DNA of 5,496 bases, taken from positions 1-5,496 of the forward strand of contig JAJPYV010000098.1 in the NCBI GenBank assembly GCA_021204735.1, given 5' to 3'. Shown in pieces: positions 4,817 to 5,496 of the stretch; the stretch's first letter is position 1; each line of letters opens with the position of its first letter. Origin of the DNA: Prevotella sp. (GTDB taxonomy: Bacteria > Bacteroidota > Bacteroidia > Bacteroidales > Bacteroidaceae). A program made the position numbers and the translations under genes. The notes below the pieces were generated by a model. It worked only from the letters and a program-made list of their open reading frames with translations, was not told where the DNA came from and did no database searches.

Positions 4817-5496
4817 ATGGCACGAATTAAAATTGACTATGGGATAGACCTTGGAACTACGAATTCCGCAATATCCCGAATGGAAAAAGGTAAAGCGGTC
4901 GTTATTAGAACCGATTGCCAAAAAGAGATTATGCCTTCATGTGTCTCTTTTACAAAGCGTAAGATAGTCAAGGTAGGTGATCTCGCTTACAATGATTTGA
5001 AGAACGATAAATTGCGGGCATCAAAGTCCCTACAAAAATGGCCGTCCAACGCTTACGTTGAGTTTAAGCGCGGTATGGGGACAAACGCAAGGTATTTTAG
5101 TTCCAATATGGGAAAGGATTTTTCTTCGGAAGAGCTTTCAGCCGAGGTCTTGAAAGCATTGAAGTCCTTTGTTTTAGATGAAAATTTTTCTTCAGTAGTT
5201 GTAACTGTGCCGGCTAAATTCACTGTAAATCAGAAGACTGCCACATTGGAGGCTGCCAAATTGGCGGGATTCAAGAGATGCGAACTCCTTCAAGAGCCCA
5301 TAGCCGCCGCAATGGCGTATGGATTGAACTCAGATAATAAAAACGGAAGATGGATGGTCTTTGATTTCGGTGGTGGAACATTTGACGCGGCACTGCTCGC
5401 TGTGGAAGATGGGATAATTCAAGTTTTGGACACAGAGGGGGACAATTATTTGGGAGGAAAAGATTTGGATTATGCAATTGTTGATAATATTATAAT
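4817..5496 (+). CDS. Hsp70/DnaK-family ATPase, 3' end beyond the window
   Basis: An ATG at 4817, 11 bases after gene 3, opens a frame still open at the window edge (226 residues). Hsp70 proteins use ATP binding and hydrolysis to cycle on client peptides. The phosphate-1 loop (YGIDLGTTNS, 8-17), Lys84 in VEFKRGMG (equivalent to K70 of E. coli DnaK), Glu160 in QEPIAAAMAYG (E171), the phosphate-2 loop VFDFGGGTFD (181-190, with Asp183 and Thr188) and GDNYLGGKDLD are all present, so the ATPase core seen here looks active. Residues at the J-domain contact surface differ from DnaK: Lys134, Thr136, Val137 and Glu156 stand for Y145, N147, D148 and R167. This is not the housekeeping dnaK by sequence or context, so I give no symbol. 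Lobe IIB and the substrate-binding domain are not in view, and I cannot say whether the protein has a full substrate domain. Confidence 0.95.
   Translation, partial: MARIKIDYGIDLGTTNSAISRMEKGKAVVIRTDCQKEIMPSCVSFTKRKIVKVGDLAYNDLKNDKLRASKSLQKWPSNAYVEFKRGMGTNARYFSSNMGKDFSSEELSAEVLKALKSFVLDENFSSVVVTVPAKFTVNQKTATLEAAKLAGFKRCELLQEPIAAAMAYGLNSDNKNGRWMVFDFGGGTFDAALLAVEDGIIQVLDTEGDNYLGGKDLDYAIVDNII

Overview
The window most likely comes from a member of the Bacteroidota. The call rests on perfect TAnnTTTG -7 boxes (the clearest with a TTG exactly 19 bases upstream), start codons without strong Shine-Dalgarno sites, moderate base composition, and a C-terminal GGCYIAT-type box. I cannot place it below phylum.

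Layout: positions 1-25 hold the first eight codons of a leftward gene with its own promoter. Four rightward genes follow. Gene 1 (240-1916) and gene 2 (2102-3850) are tandem paralogues of about 560-580 residues. Both begin with a short module that looks like a degenerate J-domain and continue into a long helical region. Gene 1 ends in a Ser/Thr/Ala-rich linker plus a hydrophobic membrane tail. Gene 2 ends in a CFI-box-like domain. Gene 3 (3855-4805) encodes a signal peptide, an outer coiled coil, one transmembrane helix and a cytoplasmic domain that resembles GrpE. Gene 4 (4817 to the window edge) is the first 226 residues of an Hsp70/DnaK-family ATPase with an intact nucleotide-binding core. 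Genes 2, 3 and 4 are separated by 4 and 11 bases and should form one transcript. A 185-base gap holding a 14-base perfect palindrome separates genes 1 and 2.

Interpretation: the four genes look like a self-contained, membrane-tethered Hsp70 system: an ATPase, an exchange factor fixed to the inner membrane, and two J-like partners of which one also has a membrane tail. Neither J-like module has the HPD tripeptide. The Hsp70 has different residues at the positions where canonical DnaK meets the J-domain (R167, Y145, N147 and D148 in E. coli DnaK numbering). This suggests that the partner interface diverged as a unit and that the system is insulated from the housekeeping DnaK/DnaJ/GrpE machine. 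The Hsp70 call is firm. The GrpE-like call is probable. The J-like call is an inference from pattern and context. What the system acts on cannot be read from this window.
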